In this document: one piece after another, positions 23,277 through 34,919 of the stretch
How the letters are laid out: every line of letters begins with the position of its first letter
Numbering within the stretch: the stretch's first letter is position 1
Made by a program: the position numbers and the translations under genes
Notes under the pieces: model-generated
What the model was told of the DNA's origin: nothing
Databases searched by the model: none
Seen by the model: the letters and a program-made list of their open reading frames with translations, nothing else
Assembly: GCA_037013555.1 (NCBI GenBank)
Contig: JASUAD010000015.1
Coordinates: 8,714,880 to 8,778,879 of the forward strand
Length of the DNA stretch: 64,000 nucleotides
Direction of reading: 5' to 3'
Source: Sextonia rubra
Lineage: Eukaryota; Streptophyta; Magnoliopsida; Laurales; Lauraceae

Positions 23277-26200
23277 TGTAAGGTCCCGACCCAACTTAAT
23301 TATAATTTCTATTAATTAAGCATGATTTCCTACTAATATGTGTATTTTAGTCTTAATTCCTCTTGTTCTTAATTTTATGAGTCTCAGTTGTGTAGGTAGT
23401 TGGGTTTGAACTTTACTTAGGTAGTTGATGACCTTTATGTAATTTAGAATCACATTGTTGTATCATTTTGCACTACATTAATTATATCATATGCATTTCA
23501 TCTTATGGATCAACTTTCATGTTGGCCTAGCTCAAATCGAATCCATCCTAGTCCAATTGAAGCTTAATTGCCTTAAACTATAATTTTCCAAAACAATTCA
23601 ACTTGCATGTAAACGTCTAAAAAGTTGAGTTCAGAAGGGAAGCAACCAACAATCCCCATTCATTTTTCTCCACTTTCATTGCTAGAACTTCTTCTTATTC
23701 TCTTCTTCTCCTCCATACTAACTGGAGATCCAAGTTTAGGGCTATTGCATGTTCGAGCCAAGGCTCCTGCTATATTCATCATTATCTCCTTACTAGTCTT
23801 CCCCATTGGAATCTCTCCATTCCATCTTTTCTTCTTCTCTCCAGCTTCCTCAGGTAAGAACTCCATCATCCCTCCATTTCTTTGAATCCAAAAAAGTTAA
23901 GGAGGCTCAAATGAGTAACATGCATGTATCTTACATTTGATTACGATTTGCATGTCTTTGCATGTAATAGGATTTGCTTCATTAAGGCTTCCTCCACCAT
24001 CAAACCAAAGGAGAGGCTAGTTTTGGGTAAAACACTGATATAAGGCAAGTATAAAAGTATATATTACTACATGCATGTCTAACTTTGTTGATTCTTGATG
24101 TAATTACTCTTACACTTGATTAAGTATATATATATATTGGATTAGGTGATAATCAATATAACTATGTAATATTAATGATATGTGGGCATGTAAGACCTAA
24201 GATGATAATTTGGAGCAAAAAAAACCTCATTGGAACCCAATTTATAGAGTTCTGTACTTGAACTCGTGCTTCAAAAATTATTTCTAGGGATTCTGAAGCT
24301 TACAGTGAAGCCCACGGCTAAGACATAAGTACTTACAGTTTAGTATATAGAGAGCTCAAAAACCCACACTTGAACTACGGCTAACCCTCAGCTAAGTTGT
24401 GTAACCAACTATGACTAAGGGCCGTAAGACTCCCGTGAGCAAGCTATAAGCCATTCTACGGTGAACTTTCCAAAGTGCCCCAAAATCAAGAACTACTATA
24501 CGGCTCACCACGGCTAAGCCATAGACGGTGTTATGACTAAGTCGTATCCAAGCCATAGCCTAGCCATAGATGGTGTTATGACTAAGTCGTATCCAAGCCA
24601 TAGCCTAGCCATAGGCTTAGCACCCCTAAGCCGCAAGCCAATATACGGCGAAACCGTAAATGCATATGAAATTGAGGAAAAGACTAAGCCACTCATCTAA
24701 GTAGTAAGATGTATGCAGCTAAGTCATAAGAACACTGTAAAGTTAGGATATTAAGGATTTTAAACGACTTTGTAGGGCTTTAGATATGGCTCCTTTTCCC
24801 CAATTAAATTAGCCCAATGGTGATCAATTGATATGGAGGACGAGTGTAGAGTTGTCACCCATCCCCTTCGAGTTTTTGGACGAATTTCCAATGTCACGTC
24901 ATGGGTGTTGGCATAAGAAGAAGTGTCCTTGCATACACAATGTAACGCCATGATTGGTAATACAATGACACCGGACGTTATATGAATACATCATGTTAAA
25001 TGCCCTCAGGATTACGGATTATCTAGCATAGGGTTGACTAGTAAATCTCCTTGATATCTTCTTAATTTAAATGCATTCAATATGTCAAGAAACCTTGCCC
25101 TCAACATGATGTAGTTATGTTCCCATTCTTCCTGGTGAACCTTAAGGCAATCGGTCCAAAACTTCCACTGAGTGTGTATCCATGAACCGAAATGGGTGTA
25201 ACTAAGGTTAAGAGGGTTCAGCTCTATTAGCTCAATTAAGTGTGCATTAATTGATTACCAAATACTTGTAAATTCCGATTTCTATGATTGAATATGATTT
25301 CAAGACCGAAACTCCCATATATATGATATGATAAGTACGAATGAATATGTAAGAATATGAGATGGTCACTATGATTGACCATAAGTATGAAAGATATGAA
25401 TTTGAGTCGGTCTTGATATGTTGAGTCGGCACCACCTAAATTGTACCCTTATTGGGATCAATGGGACCAATTTGGGTGCCCTTTTATGTCACTACTACAG
25501 CAGTTTATGTAGGAGTTATCGGCGCGCCTCTGGAAGCTAGCTTTATACCCTAGCGTAATTCTCATTGTATATTATATGCTCTTTCTAGATGATACACTCC
25601 CTTTTGGGAGAATATACTCTCGTGGATGCCAATTAGTTTATATGATATCCAGTTTATGATTCATTACTCAACCTTAATTGATGCACAATCTACCTAGTTT
25701 CCTGCTATTGCTTTCTTTTAATCAATACGTACTTTAATTCATTTGATACATCATGGTGGTCTTATATATCTCTATACTTGCTTAACCGTCGTGATAACAG
25801 AGCTACCCTTAGTGTTACAGGTACTAAACCCAAACAGTACGACGAACGACGTGCTCGGCAGGAATCTCAACAGAACCTTGGGGATTAGATGAGTGCAATG
25901 AAGATGACATCTTTTATTAGTCATCCTATGAAGAGTGACAATGGGTTCTTTTAGGTTGTTTAGCTTAGATATGCTTGGACTATGATTGTTCTTGTACCTA
26001 GCAATTGGATAAACACATATATATAATTTTGGATTTTGTATATGTTTAAATAATTGTTACCATACAAATGTAGATGGTTAAGTACAGACTTTAGACTTAT
26101 TTATGATATGGAAGATTCTTCTTTATTGTTGCTTTTGATAATTAGGAGTGCATTACACAGGCTTCCACTTATTGTTGAAATTGAATTACGTGTTGGAGAA

Positions 26201-26337
26201 GCTTCTCTACACGTTCCTGGAGAATCTCCCTTGTAGTGATTTGTGTGTGTCTTCACATGCATAGATTGCTACAGGATTATGTATGCACACCCCATGGGGC
26301 CCATTCTAATCCCCAATTCCCAGGATTGGGTGTGACA
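23277..26337 (+). mobile_element. Gypsy-type solo LTR 'B' (3061 bp) nested in LTR 'A'
   Basis: Begins TGTAAGGTCCCGACCC and ends GGATTGGGTGTGACA, flanked on both sides by ACATG. After the right duplication the sequence continues as the missing end of LTR A. B is therefore a younger solo LTR inserted near the end of a relative. No internal region or primer site follows it. It contains a 45-bp tandem duplication (24521-24610). The many 'aagccatagc' and 'aagtcgta' variants (24300-24680, and 21650-21790 in A) form a loose minisatellite. Confidence 0.88.
24521..24610. repeat. 45-bp tandem duplication in LTR B
   Basis: ATAGACGGTGTTATGACTAA at 24521 recurs at 24566 with one change, and the rest of the 45-bp unit (GTCGTATCCAAGCCATAGCC) is repeated too. 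Confidence 0.9.
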
Positions 26338-26342
26338 ACATG
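26338..26342 (+). repeat. Target site duplication ACATG, right
   Basis: ACATG immediately after TGTGACA; pairs with 23272-23276. Confidence 0.85.
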
Positions 26343-26421
26343 GCATGGATTGCTATGGGTTACGTGTGCTGCACCACAAGAGTCCACTCTAATCCCCAAC
26401 TCTCGGGTTCGAGGTGTGACA

Positions 26422-26680
26422 TTAGGCCTTCCGTTTGCTTATATTATAACCTTTGAGTACAAGTCTAGCCTTATATTTATCTATTGATCCATCGACTTTC
26501 ATCTTCCTCTTAAATATCCATTTATGTCCAAAACATTTACTCTCGGGTGGCAAACCCACTAGTTCCCACCTATGGTTTTGCATAATGGAATCAATTTCAT
26601 TATTCACAACCTCTTTTCGAAAAGGTGCTTTAGGTGAAGACGTGGCTTCTTTGAAGCTTTGGGGCCCACTTTCTAACAAG
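26422..26680 (-). pseudogene. Ty1/copia reverse transcriptase, N-terminal fragment
   Basis: Reverse-strand translation gives the start of a copia RT: WELVGLPPESKCFGHKWIFK and KYKARLVLKGYN. It then breaks at 26422 where LTR A ends. The palm with YVDD and the whole RNase H are missing. The truncation coincides exactly with the LTR border, so the rest of the element was removed when that LTR arrived or recombined. Confidence 0.88.
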
Positions 26681-26684
26681 TATG

Positions 26685-27480
26685 CTAGAAATATGGACCA
26701 AAAGATTTGGAAGTCTTTGTCCTTTTACTGTGTCTAGGTTCCTCCATTTTAGAATGATCCTCTATCTTATTGCTAATCGCAATATCATAATGATCTCTTT
26801 TGTTAGAACTTGTCTCTTGCACTGTTTTGCATGAAAACATATTTTCAAAGAAAGATGCATTTCTTGATTCAATGATAGTATTTGCATGGATATCATTATT
26901 CTTAGATTTATGAATAAGAAAGCGATAAGCATTACTATTATTAGCATATCCAATGAAAATATAGTAAACAGTTTTAGGTCCTATCTTCACCCTTTTAGGA
27001 ATATGAACTGCTACTTTAGCGGGACACCCCCACACTATCAAGAATTTATAGGAAGGTACCCGTCTTTTTGCATAGTTCATAGAGTGACTTCCCCATTTTC
27101 TTATGGGATATCATGTTGAGAATATAAATTTTAGAAAGCAATACTTGCCCCCACAAGTTCTATAGTAACCTAGAGCTGAGCAACATAGAATTCATCATTT
27201 CTTTTAAAGTTATATTTTTCCTTTCAGCAATACCATTTTACTAAGGTAAATAAGGTGCTGCAGTTTGATGTATTATACCATGTTGTGAATAGAACTCACA
27301 AAAAGGTAATTTATATTCTCCACCTCTATCACTCCTTAAAGCCTTAATTTTTCTACCAAGTTGACTCTCAACTTCATTCTTATATTGCATTAACATCTCC
27401 AATGCATTATCCTTACTTCGTAACAAGTATATGTAGCACTATTGTGCACAGTCATCTATGAAAGTGATGAAGTATTTTTT
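26685..27480 (-). pseudogene. Ty1/copia integrase remnant
   Basis: Reverse-strand frames give AAPYLP (the usual PYSPQQNG region) and VESQLGRKIKALRSDRGGEY with the second catalytic aspartate (SDRGGEY). The C-terminal integrase block follows (VPSYKFLIVWGCPAKV, KTVYYIFIGYANNSNAYRFL). The catalytic core and C-terminal block are out of frame with each other, and a degenerate stretch (27080-27240) separates them. Confidence 0.85.
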
Positions 27481-28143
27481 CCCACCTCTAGTTTGAACAA
27501 ATTTTAAGTCACATATGTCACTGCGAATCAATTCTAGAGGTTCTATACTTCTGTCAATGGTTTGAAAAGGTGCCTCAGTTAATTTTGATTCTACATAAGT
27601 TTGACATTTATAACTAAAATCAATTTGAAATTTGGGCAAACATTCCATCTTGACTAGTCTATGTAAAGTACCATAATTTACATGCCCTAGTCTACCATGC
27701 CAAATATTAGAGGACTCAACTATATAAGAAGAAGATGGATTCTTATTAATAGAAGATTTCAGTACAATTTTCATTATATTCATCTTAAACAATCCATCAC
27801 TTAAATAGCCTTTCCCTACATACATCCCACTATCTGTGAGTACAAATTTATCAGACTCAAACACCAGTTTGAAACCCTTCTTCCTCAACAGTGAACCTGA
27901 TTCTAGATTCTTGCAGATGTCGGGTACATTTAGTACATCAACAAGTGCGAGTTCCTTTCCTGATGTCATCTTCAAAATAATATTGCCTTTTACTTTAACT
28001 TTTGAAGTTGCAGAATTTCCCATGAAAAGTTGTTTACCATGACGCACTCTTTCATAGGAAGAGAACATGCTCTTGCCTGCACAAATGTGGCAGGTTGCTC
28101 CTATATCTACCCACCATTCCCTAGTATTGCCTACTAAATTCAC
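27439..28143 (-). pseudogene. Ty1/copia protease and integrase N-terminus
   Basis: The 234-codon reverse frame starts with the protease: WWVDIGATCHI, where DIGA replaces the family's D-S-G-A, and LVDVLNVPDICKNL. The GAG-pre-integrase domain (IWHGRLGHVNYGTLHRLVK) and the first catalytic integrase aspartate region (RSDICDL...YFITFIDD) follow. It is the best-preserved part of this element. Changes such as serine to isoleucine at the protease site and the loss of cysteines in the zinc finger suggest it is inactive. Confidence 0.88.
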
Positions 28144-29104
28144 TTTAGAAACTATAATTGCAGGTTTATATTACATTTGTTGTAAGATTTCAACTTCTAT
28201 CATGTTAGCTTGAACGGGTTTCTTTGCATTGCCCTGTTCCTTGCCATTTTCTTTTCTCCTAGACAATCCTTTGCCCGATGCCTTTGTTTGTCACAGACAT
28301 AGCATTTTCCTTTGAATTTCTTGTTGTTATGGCCTTTAGCACTCTTGTTATCATTGCCCCTTGCACCTTGGTTTGATATTTGGTGAAAATGTTTCCTCTT
28401 TTTGTTGTGGTTAGACTTCCAATGTTCAACTATATTTGCTTTGGGTTCCATAGATTGAGTTCCCAACTTTTTTTTTAGCAATTTTATTATCTTACTCAAT
28501 GTTGCACAATAAGATCCTCAAGATTCATTTCTTTGCATTTATGTTTCAAATAACTTTTGAAATCCTTCCAAATGGGTGCAAATTTTTCAATAATTATAGC
28601 CACTTGGAATGATTCACTTAGTTCCATTCCTTCAACATGTATTTCATGAAGTATTAGTTGAAGATCTCTAATTTGACTAATTATAGTCATAGCGTCTACC
28701 TTTTTGTAAACAAGAAATCAGCTCACTACAAACTTTTCAGCCTAGCATCTTTGGTTTTGTATTTTTTGTCCAAAGATATCCAAAGTGCTTTAGCAGTCTT
28801 GGTTGAACTATACACATTATATAATATGTTATCCAACCCATTCCTAATGTAATTTTTGCATAAGAAGTCTAATTGCTTCCATTCCTCTATAGCTGCTACA
28901 ACATGCCTATCCGTCTTATTCTCTTTAAGAACAGGGGGCTCCTAATGAAGAAGTTTGAGCAGATTCAAAGTGGTAAGATAAAACATTATCTTCTGCTGCC
29001 TTTGTTTGATTTCAATTCCATTGGAATTTTTAGGTTCCTATCCATGATTAAATGGAACAGCAATTTGAGTTACAGTGGGAACTATAATAGTATTAGGAGA
29101 TGCC
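28144..29104 (-). pseudogene. Ty1/copia gag remnant
   Basis: On the reverse strand the start is ATG at 29104 (MASPNTIIVPTVTQIAVPFN), a common start of plant copia gag. WISLDKKYKTKDA and IRDLQLILHEIHVEGMELSE (28496-28690) follow, then a CCHC zinc knuckle CYVCDKQRHRAKDC near 28300. Stops and frame changes interrupt it near 29042, 28940 and 28500. Gag binds RNA and builds the particle. Confidence 0.85.
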
Positions 29105-29964
29105 ATTTTTTATTGGCAGAAGATATAAAATCAGATTAAATAGTAAACCAGACCAACTGTTTAAAAGAAAATGTTTTAAGAAATAGTTTGAAGTAACACC
29201 ATCTTTTAAGAAACCAGTTTACTTATTAGAAATGAGAAATAGTATCTTTGACAGAAACAATTTTCAAAAGCTGAAAGAAAAGTTTCATCTTAAGATTGTT
29301 ATTGGGCCTGCAGTAATTGATATGTGAACAAGAAACTGAAATGAACAAATGACTGACTCACAGATCAAGGCTAATTTATCACACTATGTCCTTAAGACAA
29401 AATTCATCCCTCGTAGTGTTGCCGATAGATTGAGATGATTATCTTCCAAGATACAATGATCTTTCTGACGAGATGGCTTTAAATAGATGAACTAGTGACT
29501 ATTTGGAACAATCATGTGACTGTTCAGCCAAACAATGCAACTCTAGATTGAGTTGTGAATTTTTGGAAAAAAAACATGACTGTTCAGTTAAAAAACAAGA
29601 CTGTTCAATGCTTTGTAGCTTTTCACAAAAAGGTATATATGGGTATGGGCTTGGGCCTACTTGCGCATGGGCCCAACCAAACCCAACCCATCCTGGCCCT
29701 GCCAGCCCGCTAGTTGGGCGATCGAACGGTGGCGCCACGCACATGGATTGAACCGATGTGGTCTATATGATCCCTCTGAGATAAAATATGGGTACCCCTT
29801 AGGGCCCAACCTTTTTAAGCACACATAAATGTATATAAACCCACCATGGGTTTTACTTCCTAAGCCATGTAAGATTCTAGTTTTCCCACAAACCTAGCCT
29901 CCTACCATCTTTAACCGAGTTCAAGGAGGTACTATGGAGTCAATTTCTCATTCACTCCTTAACA
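29105..29964 (-). mobile_element. Probable 5' LTR and leader of the reverse copia element
   Basis: Lies directly upstream of the copia gag. On the reverse strand TGTTAAGGAGTG at 29964 is a plausible LTR start and CATATATACC near 29640 or CTATTTAAAGCC near 29485 plausible TATA regions. I could not find a clear primer binding site or LTR end. A pair of GACTGTTCAG repeats (29519, 29580) is visible. No gene. Confidence 0.4.
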
Positions 29965-30119
29965 GTTTTCATTTAGTAATTGGTCATTGTTGTTCGATTA
30001 TTAAAGGAGAACACATTACAATCTGAACCTGACACAAAGGATGAGTGCGTCCCACATTTATTGTGGTCCAAAGTTGACCAAATGACCATTGTGAAACCCA
30101 TTTTTCCAACAAGCTCCAC
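29965..30119. other. Unassigned spacer
   Basis: Short AT-rich stretch between the reverse copia element and the SIRE-like fragment; no feature recognised. Confidence 0.4.
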
Positions 30120-30985
30120 ATTTAAGATGAGTCTAGTTGGTCTCCTTCAATATTTCCTTAGACCTTCAAGTTACTCAAACTGAAAATGGAAATTTTCTTA
30201 GCCAGTTCAAGTTTGCTTTAGAAATTGTGAAGAAGTTTGGCTTTGAAAATTCTAAAATTAGTTGCAACCCCTTAGGATATACTAAGAAACTATCCAATGA
30301 TCTTAAAGGTAAGAAAGTGTAACAAAAAATAAATAGAAGTATGACACAAAGCCCAATTAGTAGGCCAGATATAACCTCAGGGTTGAGATTTGTGCTAGAT
30401 ATCAATCTGACCTCATGATTCTCAACTTATTATTGATAAACGTATGATCAAATATGTTAATAGGACTTCACATTATGGCATCTAGCATTGTAGAGACTCA
30501 TCTCTGCAATTAGTTGGATATAACGATGCTGATTGGGCCAGATCAATTGTTGATAGAAAAAGCATTAATGGTTATTGCTACTTGATCGGAAATTGTTTAG
30601 TAGCCTGGCATAACAAAAAGCAAAATTCTGTGTCATTATCAATCACAGTGGCTAAATATATTGCTGCAAGTAATTGTTATGCGTAGTCATTGTGGATGAA
30701 ACAAACTTTGTTAGATTATAATGTTCCTCAACAATGTATGCCTATCATGTGTGATAATTTTAGTGCCATAAGTATCATCAAGAGTCCTATCAACACTCAA
30801 GCACAAAGCACATTGATATTAGATATCATTTTCTATGTGACCATGTTGACCAAGGTAATATTGAGCTAGGATTTGTCCCCAGTGATGCTCAACTTACAAA
30901 TTTCTTTACCAAACCCCTTTGAAATGATAGATTTTTCAAATTAAGACATGAATTAGGAATTGGCCCATGCCTTGCATAATGCATT
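30120..30985 (+). pseudogene. SIRE-like Ty1/copia RT end and RNase H
   Basis: Forward translation in broken frames gives the RT thumb region (LQVTQTENGNFLSQFKFALE, SKISCNPLG), then SRPDI. RNase H follows: LVGYNDADWARS..DRKS, WHNKKQNSVSLS, AAS, LWMKQ, CDNFSAISI, and after a frameshift TKHIDIRYHFLCDH, FFTKPL. Order and motifs fit the SIRE/Maximus lineage. Stops at about 30320, 30415 and 30685 and a frameshift near 30795 kill it. The upstream pol and gag are absent. Confidence 0.88.
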
Positions 30986-31359
30986 TTTGTTTGACTTTTA
31001 TGCTTATTTATTTTAAGTTCTTTTATTAATAGGTGCTACTGAAAGATATGTCTTTCTGCCTCTTGTGTGTAGGGATCTTGGCAATTTGATGTCAAAGAGG
31101 GTGAACAAGAGAGAGTCGAGGAAATGCTTGAATTAATGGGGAGATCAAGTTCTACGGAGATGCATATCTAAAGGGAAGAGCAAGTCAAAGAAATACAACA
31201 TCAAAAAAAGAAAGGAGAAGAAAAAAGGTTCCAAAATTTGCTACTCTGGAAGAAAAACTTTTTCATCAATTAAGGGGGAGCTTAAGAGCATGTGATCACT
31301 TCAACGAGAGCTAAAGTATCAAGAAGATATCAAGCTTTATTGTGTTGCCATCAAACTGC
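30986..31359 (+). other. SIRE-like 3' non-coding region
   Basis: Purine-rich sequence between RNase H and the LTR with a secondary polypurine stretch (AAGGGGGAGC near 31273). SIRE elements may carry an env-like frame here; none is visible in these 370 bp. Confidence 0.5.
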
Positions 31360-31371
31360 AAAGGGGAAGAT
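31360..31371 (+). promoter_or_regulatory. Polypurine tract of SIRE-like element
   Basis: AAAGGGGAAGAT just before TGCTAGGGATTTTG, the presumed LTR start. Confidence 0.65.
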
Positions 31372-32514
31372 TGCTAGGGATTTTGTAGTGTTGCAATTTG
31401 ATTGGATACGCTTTCTTATTTTAAACTTGGTTTTCATGCATGCTTTTAACTTTTAATCTTGAATTTCTCATGCATTTTGATTGATTTTAAATTCATCATC
31501 TGTTTTATGCATCTTAGGTTTATGTTTTAAAGAAGAACTTTTAAATATTTTAAGCATGAATCTAGGTGTGATTTTCATATGTTTCAATCTCCTTTTGAAT
31601 GCCCAAATTAAGTCTGAAATCTAGAAATTGTCGGTTAACTACCACCTATTAGCAATTACTTTTCCTAAGAGCAACAACTTTCAAATTATGAATGTCGGTT
31701 AACCTCATGTAGTCAAAACTAGACTTAAGAGAGTGATTTTTTAATAGAGAAAAGCATAAAGGAAAAGGTTTGACTTAAAGGAGCCTAGGGAATGAGATGA
31801 AAAACTAAAGCAAGGATTTTCCAAATGATTCACACCAACCAAGAAAAGTTTAAATCTTCATTTCTAAAGTTGTCGTGCTTTGTTATAAATTTTGATCTTT
31901 CATAGCATGATTTATATGCATGGGTGAATCTTCATATATTTGACTGCATCACATGAAAATCAATTTGAGATCTATTTTGTGTTTTGGTTTAAAAAATGCT
32001 TAAACATAACCGTTGATATCTTTCATAGCATGTTTCCTTACTTGGTTAAATCTAATATTCTTAAATTCATCACAAGAAAATAATCTTTGATATATAGTAT
32101 GTTTTGGACTCAACAATTCTCCTTCATCACATGTCCTGCTTTTGAAATTTTGATAAACTTATAGTGATTTGATTTTCAATCTTCCATTAAGTTTACACTT
32201 ATGCATGCCATATGTTAGACATATTGTCTCAACCATGTCATTTCTTGATTTCACATCTTTTGAAAGCCAAATCAAGCTCTAGTTTATTTTTTTTATATAT
32301 TTGGCTTACTTTTACATGAGCTATCAATTTCATATTGGTTGATGGTAGTTTTCATACACACACGTATTGGACCATAACCTTTGCATATATGATTTATGTG
32401 TGTTATTGATTGGATTATAAATTTTATATTTCCTTATTTTAGAGGCTCAATCATGTGCTTCAAACATATCTCTTCTTGTGTATCTTAGATACATTATAAA
32501 GAGAAAACTTATTG

Positions 32515-32690
32515 TAAAGGTTATTGCTTAGCCCTAAAAATCATTTGATTGTAAACGTTAGTGCCTAGCCTAGAAAAGCATTTGATTAGAGGTTATTACT
32601 TAGCCTTGAAAAGCATTTGATTAAAGGTTATTGCATAGCTTAGAAAAGCATTTATTGCAAGGATTATTGCTTAGCCTTAAAAGCGTATTG
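32515..32690. repeat. 35-bp minisatellite in SIRE-like LTR
   Basis: Five units around GGTTATTGCTTAGCCTTGAA followed by AAGCATTTGATTAAA. The last three recur in the duplicated copy starting at 32956. Confidence 0.85.
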
Positions 32691-33330
32691 ATTAATGGAA
32701 TAACGGTGGGGTGTAGAGACACAAGCTAGGAGTTGATGCAGTCACTTTGGTTGAACCACTATAAGTTATTGTGTTGTGGTGAGTGCTATTTCTTTCATAG
32801 TGAATGTTTATAATGTATGCTTTCGCCTTTATATTTCTGTAAACATCACTTGTGCTTAATTTGTAAGAAGAAATTTCAAAATTGGTCATAATTGGATTAA
32901 TCTTTTAGCATTTGTCACCAAAAAGATTAATCATAATTGGATTAATCTTTTAGCATTTGATTGGAGGTTATTGCTTAGCCTTGAAAAGCATTTGATTAAA
33001 GGTTATTGCATAGCTTAGAAAAGCATTTATTGTAAGGATTATTGCTTAGCCTTAAAAGCGTATTGATTAATGGAATAATGGTGGGGTGTAGAGACACAAG
33101 CCAGAAGTTGATGCAGTTACTTTGGTTGAACCACTATAAGTTATTGTGTTGTGGTGAGTGCTATTTCTTTCATAGTGAATGTTTATAATGTATGGCTTTC
33201 GCCTTTATATTTCTGTAAACATCACTTGTGCTTAATTTGTAAGAAGAAATTTCAAAATTGGTCATAATTGGATTAATCTTTTAGCATTGGTCAAAAAGTG
33301 ATCTACTGCTAGCATTTGTCACCAAAAGGG
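32581..33330. repeat. 375-bp tandem duplication
   Basis: TTTGATTAGAGG at 32581 and TTTGATTGGAGG at 32956 start two copies, 375 bp apart, that stay nearly identical through GGTGGGGTGTAGAGACACAA, ATAGTGAATGTTTATAATGT and GGTCATAATTGGATTAATCT. Near identity indicates a recent event compared with the decay of the pol region. Confidence 0.9.
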
Positions 33331-34680
33331 GAGGTGGGCAAAGCGAGGAGAAAAGAGGGGAATGTGAGTGGTGAGGGAAAGGGGGGCATTGGGCTAATTT
33401 TTCTTTTTTTATTTTTTGGAAAAAAAAAAGGGGTTAAGTGTATTGAGTCCAATCTTTAGTCATTTATTACATTCCTATTTTAAAAGTAACATTTGACAAA
33501 CTCAACTAGATTGTGATTGGCTTAAGTTTCAAAGGTCATGAAAGTCAATGTCCTTTGGAGCCTTAATTAGAAATCGCAGTCTCAAATTAAGAGTTAAAGA
33601 TCATTGACCAATCTAATTAGAAGGTATAAGGAATCTCTAATGATGCATTTGCTAAATGGAGAGGAATCCTCCATCTAGAGGATACCTTATTTCCCTTGGA
33701 ACCATGCTATCCTCCCAGAGGATTTTTGTGGTGAGGAGTCACTAAATTCAAGGTTTGGAAAACACTAAGGAGAAGTGATTTTTTGTAACTGAGGTGCTTC
33801 TTTGCCTCCATGGATTTTTTTTTTGTTGGGATGGGGGGAGGGGGTGGTGTGCGACTGAGGAATCCACGGAAGGCAGGATCCTCTCTCCCTTTCTCTCTCT
33901 TGACCCACATGTAGGTTTTCCTCTAAATCAAGGAAAACTATAGAGGATTCCTCTTTAATGACGTTGCCCAAATTGCTATTACTCTAGAGGAAGGTTGTAA
34001 AGACCCCTCAAAGAATTTAAGGAACCTCCTCCTTTTTTCCTATTTTGAATGGGCGAAGAAACCTCTCTCAGCCTTGAGAAACTCCTAAGCAACTCCAATG
34101 TGTGAATATTCCATTTTATTCCTACGAGATGCGTGATGACGCCACATTGATCCACCCTCAATTATTTTGATCTCAAAGCAAGTAATTTCTATTAGATTTC
34201 TTAAATGTTCTTGATATTCTAGTTAGTTTCCTTTGAGTTCCATATGGTTATTTTTAAAATAAAAAATAAAAGAAAGAAAAAAGAAAGAAGGTTAGATTTT
34301 TGCTTCCTATAGTTCAGTTTCTTTACTGCTCTTGGTTCCCTTCTATTTGTCATTGTCTTGGGCTCTTGGTTGATTTTTTTTAAAAGGATTTTATGTACAA
34401 CTCCAATTTTTAAAGTTTCTATTGATACAAGTCTGAGTGCCAACTTTTTAACTATTCCAATCTAGTTCTATACGAAAAACCAACGGTACAAAGAAAATGA
34501 CAATCGGGCCCTTTGCATGAATAAAAAGGACATGAATTTATTTGATTCACTTCCACTACCTTTTTTTGCTAAGAAAGTGGCCCGTGAAGTGGTTTCTCTT
34601 CCATCTCTTCTTTTTGTGAAGTAAGAAACTAGGGTTTGAAGAACAAATTTGAAGAAAATAGCATCCATAAACGGTTAGAA
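33331..34680. other. Unassigned AT-rich stretch
   Basis: No recognised gene or element. A G-rich segment (33330-33400, several GGGG runs) and poly-A/T runs are present. Short reverse frames (33707-33971, 33979-34161, 34219-34668) show no domain. Confidence 0.4.
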
Positions 34681-34919
34681 AGTAGTATTCACTACTACAG
34701 TTTAGGTTTTGAGTAAATGTTAAAACTAGTATTTGGATTTAACTTTCTAAAACAATAAAACTACTATACTTTACAATTTGAGTAAATGATGAAACTAGGG
34801 TTTCGATTTAACATTCTACATTGATAAAACTAAAATTTCAAGTATCTTTTCAACTAAGATGTCTTAAATTCATTATTTAAAAATCAATTTTATGAAACAA
34901 GAAATGATCTTATTAGGTT

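Larger units (their letters stand above)
20574..26421 (+). mobile_element. Gypsy-type LTR 'A', interrupted by LTR 'B'
   Basis: Starts TGTACAAACCC at 20574, runs to 23276, and resumes after an inserted copy at 26343, ending GGTTCGAGGTGTGACA at 26421. Its own length is about 2.78 kb. Blocks shared with the inserted copy include TTACTTAGGTAGT near the start, a 'cttcttcttgttgctggag'-like stretch (about 20965), 'gggtgttggcataagaagaa' (21958) and 'gaatctcccttgtag' near the end. Flanks differ (TTGAA before, TTAGG after), and the right flank is copia while the left is not, so this is not a simple solo-LTR insertion. A 93-codon frame (20919-21200) inside it is not taken as a gene. Confidence 0.75.
31372..33330 (+). 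mobile_element. SIRE-like 3' LTR
   Basis: Starts TGCTAGGGATT after the polypurine tract. The right end is not sharp; I place it near the last shared block (CATTTGTCACCAAAA, about 33330). No gene. Inside are about five units of a 35-bp minisatellite (32515-32690) and a 375-bp tandem duplication covering its last part. Confidence 0.6.

Noticed and set aside
33330..33420. Possible G-quadruplex or gene start in the G-rich stretch
   Set aside because: Several GGGG runs exist but there is no repeated partner, coding frame or promoter context; too little to support a feature.
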